Assembly: GCA_963932145.1 (NCBI GenBank)
Contig: OZ010571.1
Span: forward strand, 118,568,121 to 118,632,120
DNA length: 64,000 bases
Direction: 5' to 3'
Source: Acanthosepion lycidas
Lineage: Eukaryota; Mollusca; Cephalopoda; Sepiida; Sepiidae
Below, piece after piece: positions 46,816 through 58,119 of this stretch (the first letter of the stretch is position 1; each line of letters begins with the position of its first letter). The position numbers and the translations under genes are program-made. The notes under the pieces were generated by a model. That model saw nothing but the letters and a program-made list of their open reading frames with translations. It had not been told where the DNA came from and made no database searches.

Positions 46816-48540
46816 GGCACTGAGTTCTACACCAGCAGGCGTGAGTATGTTTCATGTTTTAAAGCATAAGTACTACTATTCATAAATATCACATACATTT
46901 CATTGTATCCATTTTGAAAATAATGAAGTGTTAATGTCCGGTTACCAAAACAAATATAGACAGAAATATCAGTTTTATTGTAATAAAATAAAACATGCAG
47001 GAAATTTTATTACATTATTTACGAAAATTTTCTTTGTCAAATTTAAATTTGATTTAAAAAAAAAGGTCAGTTACTACCTACTCTAACAAAAAAAGTGGAC
47101 ATATTTGTAGAAGCACTTATTCCAATAGATATATCAATTCGATGTCCAAAATTTTCCTCCTTAATTTTTTTTTTTTTTTAACTCGCATTCATTACTTTCT
47201 AGTCCAGGTGCCTTCCATTTTCTGATTACTATCTAATTATTCACGGAAATTCTTCTTTCAGTTTAATCGAAAACATTTAAATATCAGGTCGAGTGTATAA
47301 TTCTTTATGCACAAAAAATCTATTTCTTTCATTTCTAAATTATCTCGTCTCTGGACGAAGTTCATTCTTTCGCTTAATTTAATATTTCTGACGAAGCATA
47401 GATATATTCAATGTGATCACCTTTCCTTCTTCATTAGAGTAACGATATGAGCTATTCTCGTTTGTAGATATTTTGTTTCTTTCTTAAAAGAACATCAGAT
47501 TTTATTCTTTTCCTTTCCTCGGGCAATCTTTGATTTCTCATTGCCCGGGAATATTTTGCTGCAAAGTCGCCGATCTTTTTTCCGCTCTGTTTACATTTTT
47601 CAGATTTCTTTCCGAAGTTTGTTTTTCTACACAATGATTAATCTCAATACTCCGTATACAATTTGGTTTATGCTTATACTGCGACTAAAACATTTCGAAG
47701 AATCCTCGTTGAAGCATTTTTCATATATTCAAACATCTATTTTTAATTTCCATTTTACAAATTTGTTGAATTTAATGGAAACGATAAAAAGTTCATAAGG
47801 ACTCTGCACTATCGAAAGCTGATATTTTTGTCATTTATATCTTGCCTGTATTGTAGTTTCGTCGAACAAATATTGTGTCTATAGTAATTCCTTCTGAAAT
47901 GCCAAAAATAATATATCAATGTTCCCTTTTATATTCTCATTTGATAACAAATTTTATCTAATTTCAAGTGAAATAGTTTTATTTGCCTCTTGTCTTCTGC
48001 CTGAAGTTATACTTTATTTTATTCGTAATTTTTAGTTTGAAGATTTCTAGTTGAGTGTTTGCTTTTATCAGTTTTGTTGATAGCAGAGCTGAAGTAATAT
48101 ACAAACTGGTGAATCTCCCCCCTCTCTAGAATTCTTCAGAGAAAACACAAGGTGCTTCATTTCAATTTGTATATGCCATGACACATAGTAGTTTATGTAG
48201 TTCTCTAATCCATATTATCCACTTTTATTATTGTTGTGATTATTTTTCTTGTCCTTATATCCGTTAACTTTAGCAATTCTTATTTCGTAATTATACATGG
48301 ATACTCTCCATTCTTCATTTCTTAACATTATCAAAAACCTGCTCACAATCCTGACAGTAGCAAGTCAAAGTTTACTCTGAAGCATCTCAGTTTGAATCCT
48401 ATTTCAAATTTGGCACAATCATAATTTGGGATTTTGTCTCTCACTATTTCAAGAATCATCAAAACCGAAACATTATTACTATCCCGTATTTTAAAATGTG
48501 ATAGCTTTTACCTACCTTATTTTTTCTTTCTCAACTCTTC
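46811..48540. other. AT-rich stretch, nothing firmly recognised
   Basis: No motif of a known family. Region 47.7-48.5 kb has a slightly gene-like texture on neither strand; frames at 47452-47634 and 47541-47798 look random. Confidence 0.45.
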
Positions 48541-48547
48541 CTGCATT

Positions 48548-49538
48548 ATTATTATTATTATTTTTCTTTGATTTCTGGCGTTTACACATTTCTTTCCGGG
48601 TCCCGCCCAGGGACCTAAGGTTAGAAATGACATCATGACACTTTCCACTGACAAAAAAAAAATTACATAGATAAAGCCCTTCGTAAAGTGTGGGCTGTAT
48701 TTGTCACAAGAAATGTTTGTATCTCCTTGAGGCATGGGCTTCCAGTAATCCCTTCAATTAGTCTACTGCAATCTTTTCCAACCAGTCCTAGGACTCTAAC
48801 TACAACAGGGATTGTTGATGTTCCCATATGTCACATTTCCGAGATTTCTATTTCAAGGTCCTTGTATTTTGACAGCTTTTTGAATATCTTCAATGATACA
48901 TTGCAGTCAGCAGGGACTGCCATATCAATAAGGAGACACCGTTTTTATTTGTGGTCTTTAATAACAACATCTGGGCGGTTGGTCTTGATTTTTCTGTCAG
49001 TGTGTATTGTGTAATCCCATAGAATTGTAACAGGTCCTATCTCCGTAACCGGGTCTGGGTGGTGTTCATAACAGTTTCTTTCAGCTTCCTTCCCGTAGAA
49101 GTTGCAGATTTTCCAGTGCAGATATTGGCTGATTCTGTCATGTCGGGTTTTATATTCAGTGGGTGCCAACCTCGTGCAACCTGATACAAGATGATCAATC
49201 GTTTCTGAATATTTATCACAGAATCTGCATTTTGGGCTGACACAGTATTTTAGTATATGTGCTTGATAATTCCTAGTTAGCAAGCATTGGTCCTGCGCAG
49301 CAAGGATAAAACCTTCAGTTTCCGCTTTCAACCCTGCACTGCGTAGCCACTGATGGGTACGGGTTTTATCTACATCAGCTTGTTTGGTACGGGCAGAGTT
49401 TGGGCCATGAAGTGGTTTATCTTGCCATCGCTTCTGTATCTGGTCGGTTGCATTCGTCTTTGCAGTCTTTTTTAAGTATTTTGCAGTTTCAGCCGGTGTA
49501 TTGTACTGTAGTTGCATCTCTACGCCCATTTGAAACTC
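48548..49538 (-). mobile_element. R2-type LINE 3' end, copy A
   Basis: The minus-strand frame from about 49535 to 48945 is the longest uninterrupted LINE text in the window. It reads QMGVEMQL, THQWLRSAGLKAETEGFI, ILAAQDQCLLTRNY, then a zinc finger C-X2-C-X8-H-X4-C (CRFCDKY, HLVSGC), then YLHWKICNFY and TNRPDVVIKDHK. After a stop it continues with CLLIDMAVPADCNV and LSKYKDLEIEI to about 48660. A CCHC finger followed by an RPD...D pattern is what RLE-encoding (R2-group) non-LTR elements show, so a restriction-like endonuclease is inferred. A short 3' untranslated region ends in (AAT)n on the minus strand at 48562-48545. The 5' part is absent; the frame starts within the 3' tail of copy B. Confidence 0.85.
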
Positions 49539-49539
49539 C

Positions 49540-49598
<59 letters not shown>
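49540..49598. repeat. (TTA)n tract, 3' tail of LINE copy B
   Basis: About 59 bases of TTA. It sits at the 3' end of copy B on the minus strand, in the same position as the shorter tracts at 48545-48562 and 57592-57609, so it is the LINE's own terminal simple repeat. Confidence 0.97.
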
Positions 49599-51440
49599 TC
49601 TTTTGATGGACTTTGTGTGTACTGGTTTCTTTCCGTGTCGCGACCAGAAACCTAAGGTGAAAAATGGCATCATGAAATTCACCACTGTGCAATTATAGAA
49701 AAAATCACTCATATTTTACATAGATAATGCCCTTTGGGATATGCGGGCTGTACATGTGGGAAGAATTTTAATGAAAGTATGGGCTAACAGGAATCCCTTC
49801 AATGAGCCTCTTGGAATCGTATCAATCTCAGGTCTCTCCAGCTACACTAGTAATTGTTAATGTTCTCATGTACCACATTCTTGAAGTTTTGATTTCAGGG
49901 TCCTTGTATTTTGATAGCTTTTTAAAGATATTCAAATATACATTGCACTCTGCAGTGACTGCCATATCAATAACATTTTTTGTTGTTGTTTTTAACTTTT
50001 TCGGTCTCTAATCACCATGTCTGGCCGATTAGCTTTCATTGATCTGTCTATTTGTATTGAGAAGTCCCATAACATTGTTACAAGTCCTATCTCCCTAACC
50101 GAGTGTGGACGGTGTTCATAGCAAGTTCTTGTAGTTTTCTTTCGATAGATGTTGCAGATTTTTCAGTGCAGATATTGGCCCGATCTCTTATGAAGTGTTT
50201 TATATTAACTTGGTGCTAATACCTTGCAAACTGACACATTATGGTCAATTCTTTCTGGATATTTACCAGTAAATCTGCATTTTGTACATTCTAGTTAACA
50301 AGCATTGTTTCTGTGCAGCAACAAAAAAACCTTCGGTTCCAGCTTTTAATCCTGCACTACATAGCCTTTGATGTTTAAGGGATTTATCTACCTCTGTTTG
50401 TTTGATACGGGTATAGTATTGTCCATGAAGCGGTTTATCTTGCTATTGTTTCTGTATCTGGTCGGTGGCACTTACCTTTGCTTTTTTTTAAGTATTTTGC
50501 AGCTTCAATCGGTGTAATATGCTTTACTTGTATTTATCCAAACCTGTGAAACTGTATTTTGAACTCATTGGCTTCCTTTATTGCTGAATATAATCGCTTA
50601 CTACATACATGTTTTTTGGCACATATCGTTATCTAGTTTCCAGGTATCTTTACAGGCCAATTGTTGTAGTTTTGTAAGACAGTTCTAGTTGAACTAAGGC
50701 TTTCCTTTCTTCGGATATGGGTATATACATACGATCAATATCAGCTTTCAGTTGATGTATACCGTGGCAAATGAGAAAATTTCTCGTTTTGGCGCCCATT
50801 CGCTTAATTGTAGCTGTGCTTCTGTTAAGAATGTTGAAACTGTATTGCACCCCGTAAAAAGGCAATGTGCTTATGACTGATGTTCTTTTGGTTTTTTAAT
50901 TCAGCTTGGTATTCAATTACACATGCAGACGCCTGTAATGTTCTTTTCTTTTCTTTTTCTCCATTTGGGTATGCTGTATCTCCTCCGCTAATTCCTAGGT
51001 AACAATAAGCTTCTTTGTCTTTCAGTTCCCTACTCTTTGTGACAAAGTCTAGATCTATTGAGTGTGTTTCTGCAATTCTCACATTTTTGAATGTTACTTT
51101 TACACATTTATCTAGTTCGAAATCGAAACCAATGTCGTCACTGATACATTTTTCAGCAATGATAAAACCCATCAACTAAATTTTATCCTTGGCAAACAGT
51201 TTGAGAACATCCATGTAGAGTAGGTGATTGAACGTTTTAGCGCTTACTTTGTATCCATAGTTCCATTAGTTAATGCGTAAGGCTGAAAAAGGACAGACAA
51301 AAAAGAAGTGACAAGAAGACTGCTTGAATGATTCCCCATCGGATATTCATATTTGGTGTGATTTAGGCATATCGTTGTTTCCCTCGTTCTCATGGTGTAC
51401 TTAAATAAATTTACTATCACCGAAAAGACTTTGTATATTA
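49599..51440 (-). mobile_element. R2-type LINE, copy B (RT core to 3' end)
   Basis: Minus-strand order: an IIQA-LLSLLFCLSLF-like stretch near 51330-51280 (counterpart of GIFQGDSLSPLLFCL); TFNHLLYMDVLKLFAKD at about 51237-51190, where YMDV (51206-51217) replaces the catalytic YMDD-type box of RT; LDKCVKVTFKNVRIAETHSI (51115-51060); YCYLGISGGD; then IKRMGAKTRNFLICHG and LVQLELSYKTTTIGL (50820-50650). A degraded copy of the C-terminal region follows, with a KCRFTGKYPERIDH finger remnant near 50285-50240 and KANRPDMVIRD near 50030. It ends in the (TTA)n tract. More decayed than copy A in its C-terminal part. The catalytic second D is changed to V. Confidence 0.85.
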
Positions 51441-51550
51441 CCAAATTCTTAATTATCCACGAATGTGGCCCACTGTCTTTCCATCAACTCCATTTTGAAC
51501 TTGTTGGCTTTCTTTATTGCTGAATATAGTCGCTTATACATACATGTTTT
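51441..51550 (-). mobile_element. R2-type LINE, copy C, piece downstream of the tandem array
   Basis: Minus-strand text YVPKTCMYKRLYSAIKKANKFKMELMERQW (in parts: CMYKRLYSAIKKAN, KMELMERQW) is the segment that follows SYKTTTIGF-QRYLE in this LINE. The same segment is in copy B at 50540-50615, so both copies can be aligned here. Copy C ends near 51440, where copy B begins. Confidence 0.8.
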
Positions 51551-53182
51551 TGGCACATATCGTTATCTAGTCTCCAGGTATCTTTGAAAGCCAATTGTTG
51601 TAGTTTTGTAAGACAGTTCTATTTGATATTTCTACCTTTTCCTGCAGTTTTCCAGGATCATTTTTCTAATCGATAGTTGATCTTTTTGGCACATATCGTT
51701 ATCTAGTCTCCAGGTATCTTTGAAAGCCAATTGTTGTAGTTTTGTAAGACAGTTCTATTTGATATTTCTACCTTTTCCTGCAGTTTTCCAGGATCATTTT
51801 TCTAATCGATAGTTGATCTTTTTGGCACATATCGTTATCTAGTCTCCAGGTATCTTTGAAAGCCAATTGTTGTAGTTTTGTAAGACAGTTCTATTTGATA
51901 TTTCTACCTTTTCCTGCAGTTTTCCAGGATCATTTTTCTAATCGATAGTTGATCTTTTTGGCACATATCGTTATCTAGTCTCCAGGTATCTTTGAAAGCC
52001 AATTGTTGTAGTTTTGTAAGACAGTTCTATTTGATATTTCTACCTTTTCCTGCAGTTTTCCAGGATCATTTTTCTAATCGATAGTTGATCTTTTTGGCAC
52101 ATATCGTTATCTAGTCTCCAGGTATCTTTGAAAGCCAATTGTTGTAGTTTTGTAAGACAGTTCTATTTGATATTTCTACCTTTTCCTGCAGTTTTCCAGG
52201 ATCATTTTTCTAATCGATAGTTGATCTTTTTGGCACATATCGTTATCTAGTCTCCAGGTATCTTTGAAAGCCAATTGTTGTAGTTTTGTAAGACAGTTCT
52301 ATTTGATATTTCTACCTTTTCCTGCAGTTTTCCAGGATCATTTTTCTAATCGATAGTTGATCTTTTTGGCACATATCGTTATCTAGTCTCCAGGTATCTT
52401 TGAAAGCCAATTGTTGTAGTTTTGTAAGACAGTTCTATTTGATATTTCTACCTTTTCCTGCAGTTTTCCAGGATCATTTTTCTAATCGATAGTTGATCTT
52501 TTTGGCACATATCGTTATCTAGTCTCCAGGTATCTTTGAAGGCCAATTGTTGTAGTTTTGTAAGACAGTTCTATTTGATATTTCTACCTTTTCCTGCAGT
52601 TTTCCAGGATCATTTTTCTAATCGATAGTTGATCTTTTTGGCACATATCGTTATCTAGTCTCCAGGTATCTTTGAAAGCCAATTGTTGTAGTTTTGTAAG
52701 ACAGTTCTATTTGATATTTCTACCTTTTCCTGCAGCTTTCCAGGATCATTTTTCTAATCGATAGTTGATCTTTTTGGCACATATCGTTATCTAGTCTCCA
52801 GGTATCTTTGAAAGCCAATTGTTGTAGTTTTGTAAGACAGTTCTATTTGATATTTCTACCTTTTCCTGCAGTTTTCCAGGATCATTTTTCTAATCGATAG
52901 TTGATCTTTTTGGCACATATCGTTATCTAGTCTCCAGGTATCTTTGAAAGCCAATTGTTGTAGTTTTGTAAGACAGTTCTATTTGATATTTCTACCTTTT
53001 CCTGCAGTTTTCCAGGATCATTTTTCTAATCGATAGTTGGTCTTTTTGGCACATATCGTTATCTAGTCTCCAGGTATCTTTGAAAGCCAATTGTTGTAGT
53101 TTTGTAAGACAGTTCTATTTGATATTTCTACCTTTTCCTGCAGTTTTCCAGGATCATTTTTCTAATCGATAGTTGATCTTTT
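51551..53182. repeat. Tandem array, 12 units of 136 bp, derived from a LINE
   Basis: TGGCACATATCG recurs at 51551, 51687, 51823, 51959, 52095, 52231, 52367, 52503, 52639, 52775, 52911 and 53047: exactly 136 bases each time, 1632 in total. I see only three variant bases (near 52541, 52736 and 53040). On the minus strand the unit reads KDQLSIRKMILENCRKR, a stop, then KYQIELSYKTTTIGFQRYLETR. The first half belongs upstream of the RT core and the second half far downstream of it in the same LINE, so the unit is a deletion fusion. Because 136 is not a multiple of three, no frame runs through the array. Confidence 0.97.
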
Positions 53183-53890
53183 CAACTATTTGAACCTCTC
53201 CTGTCTCCCTTCTGTTCCAGGGTAATTTTTTTTATTTGGAAAAAGAGTAAGTACAGTGTGTTAGGACAGAGGTGATCAATTTATAGGTGGTGGACAAGCA
53301 TGTCATTGACTTATAATTGTTCAGATCATCTTTTTCACTTTTTGGGCAAGAGATGTATAATTCCTTCAGTGATCCATTCTTGCACTTCATTGCGATTACT
53401 AATAAGAATTGTACATAGGGTTTATGGATTGATGGGAGATGGATAAAGCCAAAAGTTGGGTAACTTGTAATTTTCTGAGGATTTTGATTTTGCGGATTCC
53501 GTTAGAGCTTGCGTAAATTAAGTCTTGTTTATATTTTACCATTCTTGTAGAGTTTTATCCATTATTCGTTCTTCTCGTTGGACCCTTTTCTGCATTGGTG
53601 TTAGATAAGTTTGGCTGTTCTAAATATTCTCCCAAAATTTCTGAACGTTTTCAAAAGAGGGTGGCTTTTTGACATGTAAAAATGCATTTTAGATTTATCT
53701 GTAAAATCTCTTAAGTCTTTTTGGAATATTTTATTTTGGCGATAGTACCTACAACGGTCTTTGTATCGTTTTGTTCTCTGTGCCTTTAACTGCAGTTTCG
53801 GTTTTAGTATTTCTTTGTTGGAATGTCATTTAGCAATAAAATTTTATATCTCCTCTTGATTTTCCAGCATTTGCACCCAAAAAACATTAA
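53183..53890 (-). mobile_element. R2-type LINE, copy C, region N-terminal to RT
   Basis: Minus-strand pieces: KAQRTKRYKDRCRYYRQNKIF near 53795-53735 (quoted in part, RTKRYKDRCRYYRQNK), KDLRDFTDKSK, FRNFGRIFRTAKL near 53640 (counterpart of EFW-NIW), QEW near 53520, CKNGSLKELYISCPKSEKDDLNNYK near 53385-53310 (in part, KELYISCPKSEKDDLNNYK) and CLSTTYKLITSVLTH near 53310-53265. EQKG follows near 53215. This is the stretch leading into RT motifs 1-2 (PK-ED--NYRPITCL-T-YKL). It runs directly into the tandem array. It is truncated at its 5' end near 53890. Confidence 0.85.
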
Positions 53891-54000
53891 CCAAAAAGGG
53901 AATATGGACGGATTAGCACGCAAAAAAAAGGAAAAATAGCTAACGCGACAATACGATACTTACCCACGCGCATTACACACACACAGACAAACGCAAACAG

Positions 54001-54001
<1 letters not shown>

Positions 54002-54042
<41 letters not shown>

Positions 54043-54044
54043 AT

Positions 54045-54080
<36 letters not shown>
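54002..54080. repeat. (CA)n-(TA)n compound microsatellite
   Basis: CA repeats at 54002-54038 are followed by TA repeats at about 54050-54080. Confidence 0.97.
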
Positions 54081-54086
<6 letters not shown>

Positions 54087-54289
54087 ACACACATGGACAA
54101 AGTGTGTAAAAATTTAAAAGAAATAAAAAATTAAAAGAAAATAAGAATAAATAATTTTCAACTAAAAGCAAAGGAAAACAAATTAAAGTTGGTATAAAGT
54201 CAAATAAACATATGATATAATTTGAAAGACACAAAATAAAAAAGCTTAAATAATTAATCTGTCAATACGATCTTTACCCATAAGGATAC

Positions 54290-54290
54290 G

Positions 54291-54357
<67 letters not shown>
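54290..54357. repeat. (TA)n-(TG)n compound microsatellite
   Basis: TA to about 54319, then perfect TG to 54356. Confidence 0.98.
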
Positions 54358-54359
<2 letters not shown>

Positions 54360-54467
54360 AGGACATCCAATGCTCGTTTTAACATCGTTTATCCAAGATT
54401 AAGTTTAAGCCAATTTCTAATCAGCATCTGAAGATTGCGTTGTGCATGAAAATCCGAGACGTGCAAC

Positions 54468-54471
<4 letters not shown>

Positions 54472-54535
<64 letters not shown>
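54472..54535. repeat. (TA)n microsatellite
   Basis: 64 bases of perfect TA. On the right, GGTTTCGATCCTGAC (minus strand, about 54605-54620) is B-box-like but lacks an A box. Confidence 0.98.
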
Positions 54536-54540
<5 letters not shown>

Positions 54541-55112
54541 GTCAACAACAGATAGACTGTTTAACTATATCACAGCTCATCAGCGTGACTAGACGACCTG
54601 TTGTCAGGATCGAAACCCGACTGAATTGGCGTCAGACATAGAGAAAGAGTTGCAAGGATAACAAAATAAATCGCAGTGAAGAGGTCAATCGCAGCAAGGA
54701 CAACAATGAAATAAATAACACATTTTTTTTCAGTGACTTGTGAGCGCTTGTCAAATAATCCGGTGTGTGCTATATTGTTTACCATGGTCAGAAGAGTGCA
54801 CTGCGATTACCAGCTGAAAATATTACCAATATTTTACATTTGATCTAGAGAGTCTTCCTACGGAAAGCAGAACGAATGACTGCTAGATCATAATGCAATC
54901 GGAGAATGAATATATATTTTCGACTGCTGATTCCCTGACATTTCTTAATTGATTTTCTAACGTTATTTACACAATTGACAAGTTTGTTCACGATTGGCTC
55001 CGAAGACCGAGGAGCGAAAATTGCTTAGCCTTTTTCTTTATTTACTTGTTTATTGATGTTATTGTTTCAATTCATCTCTTTACGTTTATTTACTTTATTA
55101 TTCATTTTCTTG
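54536..55112. other. Stretch without recognisable genes
   Basis: Only the isolated B-box-like motif noted for the neighbouring microsatellite was seen. Confidence 0.45.
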
Positions 55113-55114
<2 letters not shown>

Positions 55115-55204
<90 letters not shown>

Positions 55205-55206
55205 TT
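55115..55206. repeat. (TA)n-(TG)n compound microsatellite
   Basis: TA with one C interruption near 55169, then TG to about 55204. Confidence 0.98.
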
Positions 55207-55484
55207 TTAATCAGGCAGCCTGCTTGAATGAAGAAGAAAAATTACCACTGATATATGAAAGAGAATTTCTATAAAAGTATTTACTGATAGTTGCGTTTTA
55301 GTGTCATTAGGTACTTCAGTATAGTTAAAGTCGCGCTAACAGTAATCACACAATGGGATATATAGTCAAAAAAGCAAATCCATTAGACAATAAGTTCTTA
55401 ACTGCAACACATATGGGCAATCTTTTCCAATGATTCTCATCGTATATTATAAAAATATTTTTTCTATTTAGATGCTACACATTC

Positions 55485-55790
55485 CCTTTTCTCAGTTCAG
55501 AGAGTACTTTTTGAGAACCAGCTTGTTTTACTTACATTTACCATCTTAGTGCAAGTTGTATTTGCTTAAATGTCACAAAGTGATAGCTATTGGTCCAGAT
55601 GTAAACAGAAAAACCTTAATATTTTTTAGTATTTATGTGCGTCAATTTTGAAGCAATTTCCCTCTGCCCAGTTCACTAAATATTCTATGGGAACCAGCCC
55701 GGTTCATTTACATATTTCTTCTTTGACATTTAAGCAAATACAACTCGCACGAAATAGTAGGTATTAGTCTACATATAAACAGATTTTAAT
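55485..55790. repeat. Composite repeat with direct and inverted parts
   Basis: TTCCCTYTKCYCAGTTCA and GRGAACCAGC recur in direct order at about 55492 and 55668. AGTGCAAGTTGTATTTGCTT (55552) is present as its reverse complement AAGCAAATACAACTCGCAC at about 55732. Both halves then end in ATGTAAACAG/ATATAAACAG. It is an old, internally rearranged repeat with no coding content. Confidence 0.7.
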
Positions 55791-57270
55791 ATTTGCTATA
55801 CTTAACTTAGTGTCTATGCAATTTGCAGTAAACTATCTCTATTTTTCTCAAGCCTTGCCGACAGTTCGAAGTTTAATCTTCTGAGAAATAATTTTTCCTG
55901 TCATATTCTTTCCGTGCCTAAAGTCCCTAAGATGTGTCATAACGTTATGACTCAGATTAATAGAACGAGAATTTTCTCAGTTTTATAGAAAAAAAACATT
56001 TGCAATATTCAGGGAAGTATTAAATTTTGCTCCAATGAAACTTTCGGCAATTTCTAAAAATATTTTAGGGAGCTCTAAGGCCTTCGAGTTACGGAAATGC
56101 GTCAAACACATAAGGGCTTTATAGTTGCTGCATTTAAAACATTTAAAAACATTTTCAGTTCGCACACACGTACACTCCAATCTTCTGAGAATGAAACACC
56201 TCATTCAAAAAGAAATCAGTCTTTTTCGAAATGTTCATACAATTTTTGGATGGAGCGTAAATGATTAGGAAACAAACTATTTTAGAAAAACTGATGAAAA
56301 AACAGGTTGAAAATGAAGAAGAAATAAGATAAAATGATAGTAAATTTGAATAAGGATATTGACAAAGTAAATGTAAAAAGAATAAACGAAAATAACGTAG
56401 GATGGTTGAAATAATGAATTAAACCTGCGTGTATTTAGAAAAGAGAGAATGAATGAAAGAAATAAATATTGATTTAACAAAATATTGGAAAGGAAAACGA
56501 AAGAAAGGCAAAAGTATTGATTTTACAATGTATTCGAAAGAAAGTAGAATGTTACAAAAATATTTTTAAAGAAAATTATTGGAACGAGGACAAAACAAGT
56601 AAAATAAGCTGCGAAACAGAGAAAGTCAGAGAAAAAAAAATCAAAAATGATTTGTGAGGTGTGCGATCAAAGATTCAAATGAAAGGACTGTTTAGGAAAG
56701 AACGGTAGAACAAAAAATAAAATAAAAAATTAAGAAAATTAATTTTCACACATTTTTCTTTTCTTTCTGTTCATAAGCTTTTTTTTTTCTTTTTTTCTAT
56801 CAGTTTTTTTTTTTCCCTTTTCCGTTTCTCCGATTTCACGTTATTTTTCCTTTCAATTCTCTCGCTTTTATTTTCCAGTCTTTTTTCTTTCTATTTGTCA
56901 CAAGTCTCAGTGGAAGCGAAAATCAATATTTTGAAGACCAGCTGTTTAAAGGTTTCAACTAGAAAGGAACAGGGGTCGAGCAAGCACTAAGTAAGTCAAA
57001 GTGTTTACACGAAAAATTATATCCAACTGACTTGGTAACTATTCCGTGTGGCTAAAAGTGGAAGTCGTGTAAAGTGATAGTTAACCTATTGGAAATCGCG
57101 ATTAATTCCATTGCTGTTTGCGATTTGGATTGTAGTCGCCGATATAAAATAAAAAACACAATGAGAATAACACTGATGGAAGATAACACTAAATAAAAGG
57201 ATTAAATATTTGCGAATCTTCGTCCTTGTATCTGTACGGACATGGAACTTAATGGTTTTTGCTCTACTAG
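55791..57270. other. AT-rich stretch, nothing recognised
   Basis: Poly-A/poly-T and A/G-rich tracts at 56.3-56.9 kb; no family recognised. Confidence 0.5.
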
Positions 57271-57274
57271 CTCG

Positions 57275-57460
57275 AAAGATATTGTCCGTGTGATGAATTT
57301 CATTGTGACTCTGAACGAGAAATCTGAGAGCCGAGTTCGATACATTCAATTATGCGCAAATAGCTTTTTGAAATGTACGGATCCAGGACAACTGGCTTCT
57401 ATAGCCTTGGTTGGCAGCTATTCAGGAGATGGCAACTCGTTAAAATTACCTATATCCTAG
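57275..57460 (+). repeat. tRNA-derived SINE, diverged copy
   Basis: It shares with the 10.9 kb SINE GAGAAATCNGAGAGCCGAGTTCGA (head and B box at about 57332-57339) and the body landmark TATAGCCTTGGTTGGCA (57401-57417). The A box is weak (GTGTGATGAATTTC). Confidence 0.75.
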
Positions 57461-57589
57461 CAAGCCTAAACAAATCGTGAGCAACAGAATATCTTTCGGC
57501 GGAGAAAGTCTTTAATCTTTTGGTACACACAGTCGGGAATATGAATGATCATTTATCTACAAAAGAGCTTTCCACTAATAGTGAGATTG

Positions 57590-57770
57590 CATTATTATTA
57601 TTATTATTTGGGGTTTTATATACATTTCCTTCCTGGTCCCAACCAACAACCTAAGGTCTGAAATAGCTTCATGACATTTTTCACTGGTTATTTTTTGTCA
57701 AAAACAAACGTAAGATCACATCCATTTTACATAGATAAAGCTCTTTCTAATGCGTGAGCTGTCCTTGTAA
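57590..57770 (-). mobile_element. R2-type LINE 3' untranslated end, copy D
   Basis: It aligns with the last about 170 bases of copies A and B: TTCCTTCCTGGTCCC, ACCTAAGGTCTGAAAT, TTCATGACATTTTTCACTG and TTTTACATAGATAAAGC, in the same order and orientation, with an ATT tract at 57592-57609 as the terminal repeat. Heavily 5'-truncated, so no coding part. Confidence 0.88.
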
Positions 57771-57812
57771 GAACAATATTATTAGTATTATTGTTATTAT
57801 TATTATTGTTTC
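57771..57812. repeat. (TTA)n-like tract
   Basis: Interrupted ATT/GTT repeats immediately beyond the LINE fragment. Confidence 0.85.
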
Positions 57813-58119
57813 TGTAGTGGTTGCATAACAACTATTCAATAAGAAATTATATAAGAAGAGACATAGAAAAATGTGCTGTATTCTATGAGGAAAAGGCAAT
57901 AATGAAAGTAAAAATTATTACATATTTCATGAAAAAAATAATGTGTCAAAATGTTTCGAATGCATTCATTTCGAATAGATTACTTATTATTTCACCTCCA
58001 ATCAAAGCAATAAAGCCACTACGATGTAGGGGGGGAGTATACTGAATGTAAAATAATATGAATAAATACATAATTAGGTAGAAGCGAACAGTAAAAGAAC
58101 ATAAATTAAGAAGAAAAAC

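Noticed and set aside
47660-48500. Region suspected to hold further LINE coding remnants
   Set aside because: Reading both strands gave no ordered series of LINE blocks.
48945-49712. 255-residue minus-strand frame as a host gene
   Set aside because: Its N-terminal part is the 3' tail of LINE copy B with a poly-asparagine run from (AAT)n; the rest is the C-terminal region of LINE copy A.
51551-53182. CRISPR-like array
   Set aside because: Units are contiguous, with no unique spacers, far longer than CRISPR repeats, and derived from a LINE in an animal genome.
54600-54625. B-box-like motif on the minus strand suggesting a SINE
   Set aside because: No A box at the proper distance and no match to the SINE bodies in the window.
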